A stretch of 64,000 nt of DNA from Amyelois transitella. Its lineage: Eukaryota > Arthropoda > Insecta > Lepidoptera > Pyralidae. Shown here piece after piece: positions 9,780 to 23,000 of this stretch. The stretch spans positions 2,542,001 to 2,606,000 of the forward strand of contig NC_083535.1 of NCBI RefSeq assembly GCF_032362555.1, given 5' to 3'. Position 1 is the stretch's first letter; every line of letters begins with the position of its first letter. Under the pieces are notes generated by a model. That model did no database searches. It was not told the origin of the DNA and saw only the letters and a list, made by a program, of their open reading frames with translations. The position numbers and the translations under genes were made by a program.

Positions 9780-12700
9780 TGTTGTTTTTAATCTGCCCGA
9801 CAAATAAACTTGTGGCCGGACGATTACTAGACACGGTCACGTTATTCCCACCGACAGCTAGACAAGATACAAAATTGTATCGGCGTGAAATGAGTCACGG
9901 CGTCGCGGCGCCAGGGCCCACTGTTTGTTCAGGAAACCGGTTGAACGGGTTAGTATTGCGAACATGTCGGTGCGAACACGGAAGGCCACAATAACAAACG
10001 GACTTTTTACATCTCGCGTTTTTGCTAAAAACACTTTTTTTACAGCAACGCCGACGGTATTTTTGTATGCGTTTTGCTGGATCTAACCGTACCTCGCGGC
10101 TAAGATAGGTAACGACAAGTACGATAAGATAGGTAGCTTAACTGCAAAAGAACAAATCAAAAAGTTCTGAATCTGACAACGGATTACTATGAGATAAACG
10201 CACTTTTAAAAGTGCACCAAATCTCCCAAGCCAGACAGGTTAATGATATAAAAATAAGCTAGATTTGGCACTGTATCTGTGACCATGTGGCATCATAGTT
10301 CAAGATGATGACAGAGTGATTTTATATAGATTGACAATGAGGAAGATTGAAAACAAAATATATCCAAAGACGTAGAAAAAAAATTAATAAAAAAGGAAAA
10401 CATCCTGCGGGCTAATCACGGCAATTTGATTAAGGTACTGGTACACTTTTGTTCTTTCTCTCCCAGACCAGCCTGGAGAAGTGAAAATAATTTCTAAATT
10501 GACCGCTTAAGTGCTCGTCGCACTACGTTCCGTGCTGCAGACAAATTAAATAAAATTCGTCGAAACACCGTTACTGAACCAAAATGTTTTCAGTTAAATT
10601 AAGAATTTCTGGAAGTGTCATCTGTGACTAGTAGTGGGAATAGTAGTCAAATATGCTAATGTCAAAAGATTGATAGCAGCCAGAATTTTTATTTACCTTA
10701 TCGTGTAAGTGATATTACAATATAAGAAAAAATAAATAATTAAAGATTTTTAAGAGACAATTTTTTTTATATACCTAAAACCTTTGTTTTAAATTATTTG
10801 CATTCTTGAGAGTAACAATATCAATTTTTGTTGGTTTATAAGGTTCATAAGGTTTTCTTCCGAATAAAATTCACTATCGAGCGAGCTGAGCGAGCCAGCA
10901 GTCTATGCTTTTTAGTCACCTGATTGTCTCATAGAAAACCCTGATTTTCAATAAGCATTTTCTTCACGAAAGTATTACTTTCGATACTTTTCGATATTGC
11001 GATTCGTTAAAAAAAGAAAGTATAAACGCTGTATAAATATATTTTTCCATTTGGTTAGTCGGGTGAACTAGTGGAAGGGAATCACACTAGTTCGAACATC
11101 GAACTAAATAAATAGAACTATTAAAACGAAATGAAAATGGAAATACAGGCTTTTCATGGAAGCAGCACTTCATGCATTATAAAGATAGGTTATTCAGTTT
11201 AACATGTGAACATGAACACGGTTCTCCGTAAGCGCGTTGCGTGGCATTGCATTAATCCATCGCCTCTAGGGTTGCCAAGCGCCCAAAAAAAAACGGACAT
11301 AGACTTAATTGTCCTGTCCGGTCTTTTGTATGGTGCTTAGAAAGTATACGCTATTAGAGAGAAAAAGCTGCAGCAGCGCACTCCGAACATGATTCGGCCC
11401 GTATAACAGAAAAATTGTTGAGCCATGGGTGGTGGAGGGACAGTGTCCGGCCAAATCAAGGGTCTGTCCAGCCTTGTTACGACTTTCTGCAGTGGATCGA
11501 TCGCCGATGATTTACATATAAGACATTTTTAGTTAACCCCTCAGTTTTATCTGTACCATATACTAGCTACAGTTTTGTTTCGATTGACGAAAAAAATATC
11601 GTGACAATGAAAAAAGAACATTCCATCGAGGGAGTTACTAAAACTTTCCAGTTTTCAAAGTACACGAAATTAACAAAATGCAGTTATTCTTTCCTTCTTA
11701 CTTAAATGTTAGACCAATGTTTGAAAAATACTAATAAACTTGGGATTCTTCTTTTAGGCGATGAGCCAGCAACCTGTTTCTATATGTTATGCCGATTTGG
11801 CAGACCGACCATTACGTATTACGAGCTGCCAACCCTAGTCGTCTCCATACGACCTAACAAGGTCATCCGACCAGCTGATACATGCGTATTCTACTGAGTC
11901 TTAACATCCCAATAATGTTCCCGTTATATTGATAAAGTAAATTAATTTACAATCACTTAGCGTAATTACGGAAGGTAATTTAGAACGAATGATTAAATTT
12001 CAAATCCCATCCAGTGCTTTTATGTATTTGTGTATAAATAAAATGAATTTAATATTAATAAACTCTATACATATAATGAAATAGTAACTGACCAATATGT
12101 GTACTTAAAAGATAATGCCAAAAATCGAAATAAAATATTTAAGCAGTATCTTATTTATATTTAATTAATTTGATAACTCGATACGCTCGAAACACATTAC
12201 TCTCCTTCTGTCCCAGTCGGGTAAAAAGGTGATACAAATTACACGATGCACATGACAGTCTTCCGCATTTCAGCCAATTATTCTATTCCGTTCAATCGAA
12301 TACTAACTTGACCTCCTTGAACTACCATCAGGGTCGAATCGTTAGTGCAATATGAGGATGATACATTTTCACGGCTGACGCATGCACACAAGGGATCTCA
12401 TCTAATAATAGTTCGACTAGATTAAAGAGACTGGCATGTAGATAATGCTTTTAGCATTAAAAATAATAACAATTGTTTTATGTTTACAATGATATAGCAC
12501 ACTGGCCGCTAATAAAAATGCAATAATTGTAATTGAACAAAAATGGTGATTGTCTTTTGTTAATTTTCAATCAATGATTTAAGACGCAGTAGATATTAAG
12601 GTTATTTTTATGTTTTAAATTTTATACGAGTATTATAGTTTCCTTTATTTTTACCAACACAATATTTTGTTTTACATCAAGGCCTAATTTAACAATTCTT

Positions 12701-14360
12701 TTAAAAAAAGATCAAAGAACTATGTCAATAAAGACATCAGCCAAACATTTAATGAATAAAAGTTTAAATTACTCACTAATATATAATATTAAACTGAACT
12801 GACTGCTGGTCTTCCTAACACTAAATAAATAAGAATAAAGATGAAAAAGGAACTATTAAGTGAACGAAAAAAGACGAAGACAAGACCAGACGCCTTGAAT
12901 TCTTGGAACGCGATTGTGGCGACCCAACCACTTTCAATACCATTACTTCTAAAGAGAAATAGACGTTTTTTATAACAATCATTTCATAACGACTTAGCAA
13001 AGCACTCGGTCTACAGAAGATAGATTTTCTTTTCCGTATTCTGAAGATATTTCCCCCATAGAGCACTTTAGAAGATTGCATTGAATTTGAGTTGACATAA
13101 TGTATCTTGCTTCACCTAAATACAGTACGAAAGTTGGTGACTTTCAAAATTACCTTGTTCTAAATGGAACAAGGTAACCTGGCCACTTTCACGGGAAAGC
13201 TTTCGTGATAAATTATCTAACCGATGGAGTAATGTGTTTAAATCCGATATCAGGTGAGTTAGCAGAAATACAAACGCATGTGGAAAGTGACTAACACGCA
13301 GATTTTCTGAGATTTGGAATTACATATTTGCAGTGAATCCCGGCGAGCTAATGAACTTAAATCTGACTGACGGACGCCGAAGACACAAAAAACACAAAAA
13401 ATGAAAAGAGGATAGACTGATCCCGGGCCCCAAAACATTGTGGTTAAAAGTGCAACCGAGAACACGTAAGATTAGAGATAGAGAGATAATTGCATAGAAT
13501 TCTGAAATAAGTCAAGATGATAAAAAAATATTACAGAGACAAACGACAACAATTGTTGTTCTGTTATCACGCAATTCTAAATGGCGATTTTATTTGGTCG
13601 GATTTTTACTTGTTCTAGCATTCGCTGCCCTAACGACGAGGCTTATTGTATTACAGAAACTAAGTCATTACTGAGGATTCACTTTGTTGGACTACGAACA
13701 GGAATCCTTACTTTTTAAGTATAATGAGGCTATTGGAGTTTGCGATGATAATGCTGATATTTATAAGTGTTTCTTAGAATTCAATAAAAAGAGGAATTTC
13801 GCCATCTTCATTTCATGGAGCATAGCACTGGGAAGATTTCCTGAAAATCCTATTCGAAATTACAATTAAATAAATTCGCGTTGCATATGAAGCTGTCATA
13901 TCATATGTCGGACTGAAACACAACAAACGGTAGGTAATACAGATTAATAGAGGGGGGGAGTACGTCCCGATTCAAAGTACGGGCATTAAATAAAGTGCTC
14001 GACTGTTTATTAATGATAACAAATGCGCCTTGAACTGTGCTATCATTGAGGATAACAGTTAAACAAAACCCAACAATACTTCGCCATTTTAAAACTAAAT
14101 CATTTAAACAGAGTAAAATACTCGTTATGGCCAATATCATGTGTTAACACGGTGATAAGTAAAAAATTGTTCTTGCAGATACTATAATAATGGGTAACAT
14201 TGAAATTATACGACAAAAAATATATAAAGAAATTAACACAGAAATCATTTCAGACTTCTGTGAGAATTAATAACACTATCATCGTTCCCCTGGAGATAAT
14301 CACAGTTGTGTCCTTACCTATTGGGAGTAGAGCTCGTGGTGCACCCGATCCTGGATTGAA
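9780..14360. other. intergenic, no supported gene
   Basis: A GC-richer patch at 9800-9990, an isolated SINE-A block near 11,726-11,790 ('aacttgggattcttctttta', 'ggcgatgagccagcaacctg') and AT-rich unique DNA. The small open frames here (for example 12,821-13,081 and 13,901-14,140, minus) show no domain or splice context. Confidence 0.45.
13124..13211. repeat. nested inverted repeat, MITE-like
   Basis: The inner arms ACCTTGTTC / GAACAAGGT flank a 6-base loop. The outer arms share ACGAAAG...GTGA...GTTACC when the right half is reversed. The whole folds as an imperfect hairpin of about 88 bp. No clear target duplication was found. Confidence 0.55.
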
Positions 14361-14446
14361 AACATACATACATAAAATCACGCCTTTTTCCCGAAGGGGT
14401 AGGCAGAGACTACATCTTTCCACTTGCCACGATCCGGTTTATAGAT
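14361..14446 (-). repeat. LINE-B 3' end fragment
   Basis: 'acatacatacataaaatcac', then 'cttttcccgaaggggtaggc' (with small changes) and 'agagactacatctttccac' match the 3' end of family B (full form at 52,824-53,003) in reverse orientation. Confidence 0.75.
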
Positions 14447-14852
14447 ATTTATTGACTCATAAAGAGAAGATCTCTGCTTACTTCCTTCGTTTCGGCTCCC
14501 GTCTGACCTCCGAAAACTTTGTAGTTTAACCTAACCCATATTGGATAGTTTAACAACAGTTGCCTGTCCAAAATGCTCATAACACTAAAGTCATTGGTAC
14601 ATGACACGGTATAATTTATACATGAATGAATAACTCTTTACTAAGCACTACAAAATTAATAAGCAAGTAGAGGATATTACAAATTATAAAAAGCACAATG
14701 AGCGGACTAATCGCTTATAGCCATTTCATCCAGACGAACTAAAGAAATATAAGTCTTCTTTGATTGCGAAACCTAAGCTCTGAAGATCAAGAATCCAAGC
14801 TTAATCGGATAATTAATTTATTTGATCTGTCTTTTCATCCTATCATTAAATG

Positions 14853-15050
14853 GCCACTTGAAGCAGTGGCAAAATTCTGAACCAAAATTCCTGGGTTCGA
14901 CTCCCGGCCAAGGCATGATGAAAAAATTAATGATTTGATTTTTACTTTAATCCGATTAATTGGCGGCATTTTCAAACAGTGGAATTATATTTGCCTCTGA
15001 ACCTACGTTCATGGATTCGACTCCTGACCAAAACATGATGGAAAATTATC
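14853..15050 (+). repeat. two tRNA-T-arm-like SINE units in tandem
   Basis: A first T-arm-like segment near 14,892-14,908 (CTGGG TTCGACT CCCGG, a complete five-pair stem with loop, holding a B-box GGTTCGACTCC) is followed about 120 bp on by a second decayed one (ggattcgactcctgacc, near 15,013-15,029). The flanks 'gnnaaaattctgaacc' and 'catgatgnaaaa' recur around both. No matching acceptor stem or D-arm exists, so this is not a functional tRNA gene. It is probably a decayed tRNA-derived SINE. Confidence 0.5.
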
Positions 15051-15234
15051 ATTTTCAGATTTATTTTATAGTAAGTACCTATGTATTTGAAAAATCATGT
15101 TTTTTTCTTTCGCAAAAGAACGTTCATGCGAATTTGAGGCGCAAAATGATGATCCATCAAAATAAGAACTACTTTAAGTGAGCCTAAATATGATAATGCA
15201 TTGGCATCGGAATAACTGTTGAAGAGCAATGATA

Positions 15235-15590
15235 CGATGCATCTTTGTCAGTACAAATTTTAAAATGCGTGATTATGATGCATCTATATCAGGGCAAATT
15301 TTAAGGTGCGCAATTGTAATGCATTTATATCACGACAAGTTTTAAGGTGCGGAATTATAATATCACGACAAATTTTAAGGTGCGTAATTATGATACATGT
15401 ATATTAGGACAAATTTTAAGTTGCGCAATTACGATGCATTAACGACAAATTTTAAGGTGCGTAATTATGATGTATCTTCATCAACACAAATTTTAAGATG
15501 CGTAATTATGATACATTTATATCACAACAAATTTTAAGGTGCATAATTATAATGCATATGTATTTGGACAAATTTAAATTACTTTTGAGA
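15235..15590. repeat. 41-bp minisatellite, about 9 copies
   Basis: The unit 'gatgcatctatatcacgaca' plus 'aattttaaggtgcgtaattat' is repeated about nine times with substitutions. Two copies have internal deletions of a few bases. The array ends about 265 bp from the minus-strand exon at 15,854-15,977. Confidence 0.9.
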
Positions 15591-15853
15591 AGTGTAATTA
15601 TGAAGAATATCAGAATAACTCTTGAAGAACTAAATTATGGTGATGACATGCTGGCTCTGTCTATCCTGGAAGGGATCAAGACATCCATATATACATATAA
15701 GATGTATGTTTGCAATAACAGAAAAAAAAACAAAGATAAGCATTTCATTTATATTTTCTTCCTAATAGTCCGCTAAATTTGAGTATTGTATGAATATATC
15801 CTGAAAACATATTAACATAGTTGTACATTTATTTTCCAGACTGAGACACTTAC

Positions 15854-15977
15854 TTGGTTTAGGGTATGCTGGGGTGCTGTAGTAATAGCAGTAAGCTCCA
15901 AACCCAAGGAGTATGAGGAAGATGGCCAGGAACCGGGTGGAGAAGATACGGCAACGAGGTAGCCGGGAGATCCTCAT
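15854..15977 (-). CDS. first coding exon of a membrane-anchored protein (partial gene)
   Basis: The ATG at 15,977 (minus) opens 41 codons ending at a strong GTAAGT donor (exon end 15,854), leaving one base of a split codon. The peptide has a basic N-terminus (MRISRLPRCR) followed by a hydrophobic segment of about 17 residues (FLAIFLILLGFGAYCYY). It then turns proline-rich: a signal-anchor or type II membrane layout such as Golgi enzymes use. A pyrimidine-rich acceptor (TTTTTGTAG) just upstream of the ATG suggests an untranslated exon further right. The remaining exons must lie to the left; I could not find them within 15.8 kb, so the gene may run off the window. Its identity is unknown. The membrane-anchor reading is inference from hydrophobicity. 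Confidence 0.55.
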
Positions 15978-16049
15978 TGTAGTATCTACAAAAATATATA
16001 TATATATTATATATTAATTCATTTGTTGAAATAATTAAATGTAGCTGCA

Positions 16050-18820
16050 ATTTTATTCCTCACATAACCTTTTTAATGGGTTTCAATGCACATAAGCATT
16101 TACATACATTTAATATTAGATTTATAGATAATTAAATTGCTTAGAATAACTATTAAGTATAATACTGTAAATACTTATAACTAGGTAGCTATAACCTTCA
16201 TAACATAAATATAATTAAATAGTAATAGGTCTCTATTAAAAAAAACTACCTAAGATTAAAATATCTTAAAATTTGGTGAATGAATAAACATTAACTAGGT
16301 AGGTACCTACATTATCCATAATAATCAAATTTTATTTACAAAATTTACTTAAATAAAACTAAATACAAAGTTCTATCGACAAAAATCAATTTCAATTAAT
16401 TACTTAACTATCTATCTAAAATGGTTTTAAAGTGTTTTTTTTTAATAGTAATCATAAATAATTATACCTATTTCTAAAAATAAAACTCATGAAAAACTTA
16501 AACAGCATAATAATTTCGAAATATCTAAATTATATAGAGAAAGTAGAGAGAGGTCTTTTCGAGTTAGTTTCGTAGGTACACATCTTATTAATTATTGTGA
16601 CGCTTCTCTAACTCACAAATCAGCCTAAAAATACCCAAGGTAACTAAAATAAACTTCAACACAATCAAAATAATAAATAAAAAAAGAGAAAAAGTTCAAA
16701 CAAATTAATTAAATATATTTCGATAAAGTAAACAAGATGCAAAGTAGATCTTTTAAGGAATCAGTAGTTACTTACTTTTTGTGTACTTGCGTTTGATACT
16801 CCAAAAAAATCACATTTTATTTTGCTATTTCAATGATAAATTAAATTATATTTGCTGTACCATAACACAAACACTGCAGTTTACAATAAATTTCGAACAG
16901 GTGCAAGCTTCCACTGCGCCTAACCTAACGTCAATCGCGCGTCAGGGATGGAAAGAAAGCAATCGCAAACCATGTCACTGCACACGGGTTTGCTTGCTTG
17001 CTGCATTATTTAGGGTTGCCAGATTCCTGATAAAGAATCTACTGTCAAGATTTCAAAATTATTTTTGATAAATGATGCTTATTATGAAATTTATAAAATG
17101 TATCTGATATGTAATTAATTTATTTGATCGTAATACGCAAGGTAAACTGTAGAAAATAGTTGTCAACTGCCTTTCTACTAAATCTTAATTCAACGCTGGT
17201 ATCTAACACCAAACTACTAATCTTAATGCTTTTTGATATAATTATTTCATCATTCATAATTCGTTTAAACATTTTCTGTTCTAATCGTGTTAGAAACCGT
17301 TTTGACTATTTTTCTTCATATTCGCTATACTTTCACAGTAGCTACTACTAGCCACATTTTTCAACAAGTTCTTGCTGGCAATAATATTACAAAATTGTCA
17401 AATTTGAAAAGTGTCAATGTCAAGTCTATCTCGTGAAGTGAGCAGGGCCAGAGAGTGGCAAATTCAAAATCTTAAAAGTGTAATTTTTGCGTACTTTCTT
17501 AAGTGATACTTTTACACATTTCATATATAAAAAATACCTTTTCCCAATTTGGAAGTAAATGTTAGATATGTAACGTAAAACTTATTTCAAGTAGACAGTA
17601 TGGCCAAATACCTAAATAAAGGCGAATATAAAAAAATAGATGACCCAGCTCTTGCCAACATTGGCACTATCTTCCCAAATAAATGGACTAGAATTTTTTT
17701 GGACGATTTATATTTCAACTAAAACTTGTTATTCAAGAAAAAGCGATTCTTTTATCTACTTGTGTTATGAATGAAAAGCACAAAATCCTATTAGTGTTCT
17801 TTTTCTTTTTTTGTTTATTCATCAGAAGAGCCACCAAACTACACGTGACCTAGAGCACGTGATTAAGACCTAGTTTTTTTGTAACTATTGACTCTGCAAG
17901 GTAAAAATGCGCGATGATATTTTAAGTAGGTGTCTATTGTCATTAATTCATGTAAATTGTAAATTATTTTTAGAAATTCCCAAAAACACGGGACATTTTG
18001 TGGCAAGTGTTGGTAGCACGAACGTCATTGAATGTAAACAAATAAAAAAAACTAATAGTAGAATAGAACACAATAAAACTATGAAAATTCTTTAAGATTT
18101 CTTTTGTAGATTTGAATAAGATCAAAATCTAGGAAATGCATTTATCTGCTTGACTTGCATTCATCTTGAAAGCAACCCAAAGAACGTTCTTTAAGGTAAA
18201 AATTTTAAGTTTATTTTTAATGATAATCTAGGGAAACTGTGTAAATATACCTGTACGAAGTAAAATATAATTATTATGCATTAATTTGATTGAACAAACT
18301 GTAGAGTTAAAGTGACGCAAATTGTTCACCATTTTTAATCATTCTAATTTTAAACTTAAAATCTGTACCTACTTTTAATTAAGTATGTAGCTTCAATTCT
18401 TTAAACATGTCCAATTTAACATTTAAATTTAAAGTAGGTACCTATGTTTGACTGATCTCTTCCATATCCTAACAGCTTTATACTTTGGCCAATACAAACA
18501 AGCATTTAAACTTTTAATTTAAATACAGCATATAATATAACATAACTATTTTCCCCATCTGAGGTTGATAGAGAAAACAATCTGGAAAGCCATGTTCAAC
18601 TGTACAACATAATGTTGGAATTGAGACTTGAATGGTAACAGATTGTGAACCCTAAGTTTATATTTTGCAAGAGAAGAGAAGCAGCTGACACATTACATTT
18701 TTCCTTAGAATGTGTGAAACAATGACTATTTTCTAAGTTATGTAGATACATCATTTTGAATACTACCCGTTGCACTTATGGTGAGAAAAAACAAAAGCAA
18801 TTGAGAAAAATAAGAATTTA
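16050..18820. other. intergenic, nothing recognised
   Basis: AT-rich unique-looking DNA with only a weak SINE-A fragment near 18,576-18,665 (minus orientation). No supported coding frame. Confidence 0.45.
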
Positions 18821-18824
18821 TTAT

Positions 18825-19057
18825 CTATACTAATATTATAAAGCTGAAGAGTTTGTTTGTTTAAACATGCTAATCTCAGTAACTACTGGCCATTTATCAA
18901 GGAAGGCTTTAGGCTATATTGCATCATGCTGCAACTTTTAGGAGCGAATAAATAATGGAAAATGTGAAAAAAACGGGGAATATTATTCACCCTTGAGGGC
19001 TTCAATGATGCCCAAAATAACTATTCCACGCAGACGGAGTCGCAGGTAGGGCTAGTT
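18825..19057 (-). repeat. repeat C copy, inverted
   Basis: Reverse complement of the family at 3240 and 23,075: 'ctatactaatattataaagc' at the left, 'cttgagggcttcaatgatgc' and 'cgcagacggagtcgcagg' at the right. Confidence 0.75.
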
Positions 19058-19844
19058 ATTAAAATAAAGAAATAGGCATCCATTCATCTAGTGCATGCTT
19101 CCTTACTGGTCTGAAAGCGAAGAAAACACAATGTTCCAACTGCTTCTCTCATAACACAGATTGTGAACTCAATTAAGGGAAAGACTTGTTTCTTTTTGAG
19201 CATTGAGTTAGCAACCTGTCACTGATAATAAACATGATTATTGAGTCTTCTTGAGTCTATCTCCTTAGACTTCTTCTCCAAAAGTACTTTGTAGTTACTA
19301 GGGCCTCCTTCACTTGGACTGATATTCTAGCCTCACAAATAATCCCTGACAATTTCTCTACAGGTTATTGTCATACTACTGGATTTCTTCTTTCATTATT
19401 TTTGGGGAGGAACCCAGTATCCCACAAATGAGCCTGAGATTTTTTTTTGTTTTTCTCTTTCCAATCTGTCAGTCTTTAGTTTAAGGACCATTGACACATA
19501 ATTTAATTATGTAATTTGTCGCGACTTCTATCCTGGATTTCTTCGGGCTGCTCCTTCTAACTAGGCCTGTCCGACGGTACATTGCAAGTTCCCCAAATGG
19601 TCTGCAAGCGGACGGTACCAGCTTAGGCAATCTTTGTTCTTCATTTTGTCTGCATTGTCACGAACATGAATCTCACACTCAGCGCTGCATATTCCGCTCC
19701 ATGACCCGTAGTTTCTACTTGTGCTACTCTAGCATGAAGTGACCTCAATAAGACTGTTAACAGGGCAACCTTATCTAAATAAGATCATAAGTAGTTGTTA
19801 CTAGTCACGAGGTCCTAGTAAACGTCCAAATTCCCATAGACTTT

Positions 19845-19906
19845 TTACGACAACCATGGGAAAGATGTGTAGTGGTTCTATTCTAAAGTGCCTGGACCCA
19901 CACAGA
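19845..19906 (-). repeat. SINE-A fragment
   Basis: 'tttttacgacaaccatggga' and 'gtggttctattctaaagtgc' match the 5' part of family A in reverse orientation. It lies about 200 bp upstream of the aldo-keto reductase start. Confidence 0.6.
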
Positions 19907-20027
19907 CGACACAATAACTCCATTGGGTTAATTCCATGATCCGTGACAAGTACCAGTTTATCTCCTGTTTAATGTAGCCATTATATTTGTTATGCCCGGC
20001 AGATAACGAGTCTTTATTACAGCCGAA

Positions 20028-20033
20028 TCAGTC
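20028..20033 (+). promoter_or_regulatory. possible initiator (TCAGTC) of the reductase gene
   Basis: TCAGTC matches the arthropod initiator consensus and lies 67 bp upstream of the ATG, in a patch that is GC-richer than its surroundings. No TATA box is visible at the expected distance. The start site is inferred. Confidence 0.3.
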
Positions 20034-20099
20034 GACCGCCGAGTAGGCATCGAAAAACACAACGATTACGTTTCGTTCCTTTTATTTAAAAAAAAAGCA

Positions 20100-23000
20100 A
20101 TGAAGTACAACAATCTTGGTGATACTGGCATGAAATTGTCTCACATCAGCTTAGGAGGAACTGCTTTTACCAACATTTACGGGTACGTAGAAAATACTGG
20201 CCAGTTACTTTTTCTTTTTTGCAATGTTTATAATTACCGTGGATAATTATTATTAAACTTTTAAGCCTTACAGAATTTCTGAAGTGAAATTGTTAATCTT
20301 TAACCAATTTCGAAAGATATTTTTTTTTAACTAACAATGCTTAACTGTTAACATAATGTTTACCATTACAAAGCCGCCTCAGTTGTACGGGTCATTTGCC
20401 TTGAGGTCCCATTAAGGTCCAATACTATAGCCAATCCCTCAGTTGTTACAGATTTTTCACAAAGACATAATCTGCGAATGAGACATTCTGCGCAAGAGAC
20501 ATTTTACAAACCAGGGACATTTTGAGAAATGGCCATACCGATGAGGAATTCGCTAGAAACAGCCTTTGTGTTGTTCTAGAATAATAAAGATATCTGCCCT
20601 GTATCTATCACTGATAGTTATACCAACATTCCGGTTATCATCGCCGATTTATGGGAGGAGTGCTCTGCTCTCGCTTTCGCTTTCTAGCAGCGCACCCTTT
20701 CTTCACTCCCTACAAAATCTAAGTGTCCCTTTGGTTCTATATTACTAACACATTACCCCTCGACTAACCATATTCCATTGCCAAATAGGCGCCCGAATCT
20801 CTCATCCTCCAGATTTTCTTTTATAAAGTAGCGTATCACTTCACGAGACAATGGATTATTACTTACTTACATATTATTATGAGCTATCTTTCAAAATAGC
20901 TTTACAAGATCTAAAAGCGTCATTATTTATTAGACGTAAGGTACATTAAGGTTTTGCGAACCCGATACTGCATTGTGTTCAATGGATTTTTCAGACAGCT
21001 AATAGACGCTATTGTCTCGTTCATGGTCTACGGGGGTAATAATTCTTATATTAAAGTAGCTGTGCCTGCGACTTCGTTCGCATGGAATTGTTTTTTTGGG
21101 TATCATCGAAGGCCTCAAGGAAGAATAATTTTCCTCGATTTTTGTCACATTCTCCATTATTTCTTCGCTTCTAATAGTTGCAGCGTGATGTTAAATAGCC
21201 TGATGCCTTCTTTGATAAATAGTATATTCAACATAAAAATATTTTTTTCGATTCGAACCAGTAGTTACTGAGATTAGCGCGTTCAAACAAAAAAGCAAAC
21301 TCAATTAGTATAGTATACAAGAGTAAGTATACAAGTAAAATATAGTTTAGGTATGTGTCCTGTGGTTCCTGGCATATCAGAATTGAACCACTCCATCTCT
21401 TTCATCTTGTGCAGTTTTTACCATGATCGATATGGGTTAGGTGTCCTTGCAAATTTCAGTTCAATTAGGGTCAGGTTTAGGAGGTCAGATTTATTTATAT
21501 ATGTTATCAGATGTTACAACGGCATTGTATATACAGCATCATTACCAACTGTTATTGTTTTTGTTGTAATGTGATATACCTATAGTGAAGTTGTTTAATT
21601 GTTTAAATTGTTCTTACGTTGTTATCTTTACTGTAGTGTTGCGCAATTGCTATCTTATTGTTAGGTAATTTATTATTACGAATCGTTAACTGTAAAACAG
21701 TAAATTTTATTAACGTTTAGTTGATTTGATACTGTGAATACCTGATATAAAACACTTTTTATTGCGAACCATAAATCGACTTAAATAATATATAACGTCA
21801 TCAAACAGCTGAACGTGCCCTATCAGTATTTCCAAGAACTCTGTCAGAGATAGGCTCTGTCTACCCCGCAAGGGATATATATGTGATTATATGTATGTAT
21901 CGCCTACACGAGGAATCTCAAGTTTATAAGCATATCCTTTTAGGTATGACATCCATGGGAAATGCTGAATAACGCATAAACTCAGAGATGAATCAATGAA
22001 CGCGTATCGCAGATTTTTTTCTTAATGTGACACGGTAGTTAAAATTATTTTTTTTTTAAATTGTTTCCAGAAAATTCGATGAGGATAGAGGCATCCAGTT
22101 GCTAAGAGAGTCGTTCAAACTGGGAGTGAACTATATCGAGACGAGCCCTTGGTATGGACAGGGAAGCTCTGAGAGGACTATTGGAAAGGTACCTACTTTT
22201 AATGAAATTACCCTTATATTTTTAGCAGGGATTAATATCGTGAGGAAGCCTGCATAGCAACTGGATGTGATCCAATACGGGTTAGAATTCCCAGTAAAGG
22301 TTGAGGTAATCAGACGCTTCTTGTTAAAATCGCGCCTTAGCACCCGTCCAGATAGGTGAGAACACAACCGGGGCTAACGACAGGAGAAATTTGGCAAAAT
22401 AATTCATTCATTCATATAGTCACGTCTATATCCCTTGTGGGGTAGACAGAACCAACAGTCTTGAAAAGACTGACAGGCCACGTTCAGCTTATTGGCTTGA
22501 GATTCAAATAGTGACAGGCTGCCAGCCCATCGCCTAAAATAAGAATCCCAAGTTTATAAGCCTATCCCTTAGTCGTCTTTTACGACATCCATTCGAACAA
22601 GGTGGAGTGGTCCTATTCTTTTTTTTCATTGGTGCCGGGAACCACACGGGAAAATTATATCTTTTGCTAATATATTTTAAAAGTAACCTTGATATTTTAT
22701 CGGTTTTGTATTTGGTGAAAAATATGTAGGTACATATATTTACTTACTTAACTTTTTGACTATACAAATATTTTCTCTTATACATAGATATACATATTAT
22801 TTTGTAGGCACTAAAAGGCATCCCGAGGGATTCGTACTACATTGGCGGGAAAGTGGGTAGATACGAGAAAGATGTGGAGAGGATGTTCGACTTCAGCGCT
22901 GAGAGGGTCACCGCCAGCCTGGAACAGTCCCTGGGCCTCCTTGGCTTGGAGTACGTGGACTTGATTCAGGTGAGTCATAGAATGATAGATATCATTAATG

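Noticed and set aside
10460..10520. Strong plus-strand acceptor (ctttctctcccag) followed by a 14-codon frame
   Set aside because: No partner exon and very short; chance cannot be excluded.
12841..12975. 44-codon plus-strand frame with basic start
   Set aside because: No homology recognised, no splice context, low-complexity basic start. Insufficient support.
14890..14910. tRNA gene suggested by a perfect T-arm
   Set aside because: No D-arm, anticodon arm or complementary acceptor stem at the right distance. A decayed second copy nearby indicates a SINE.
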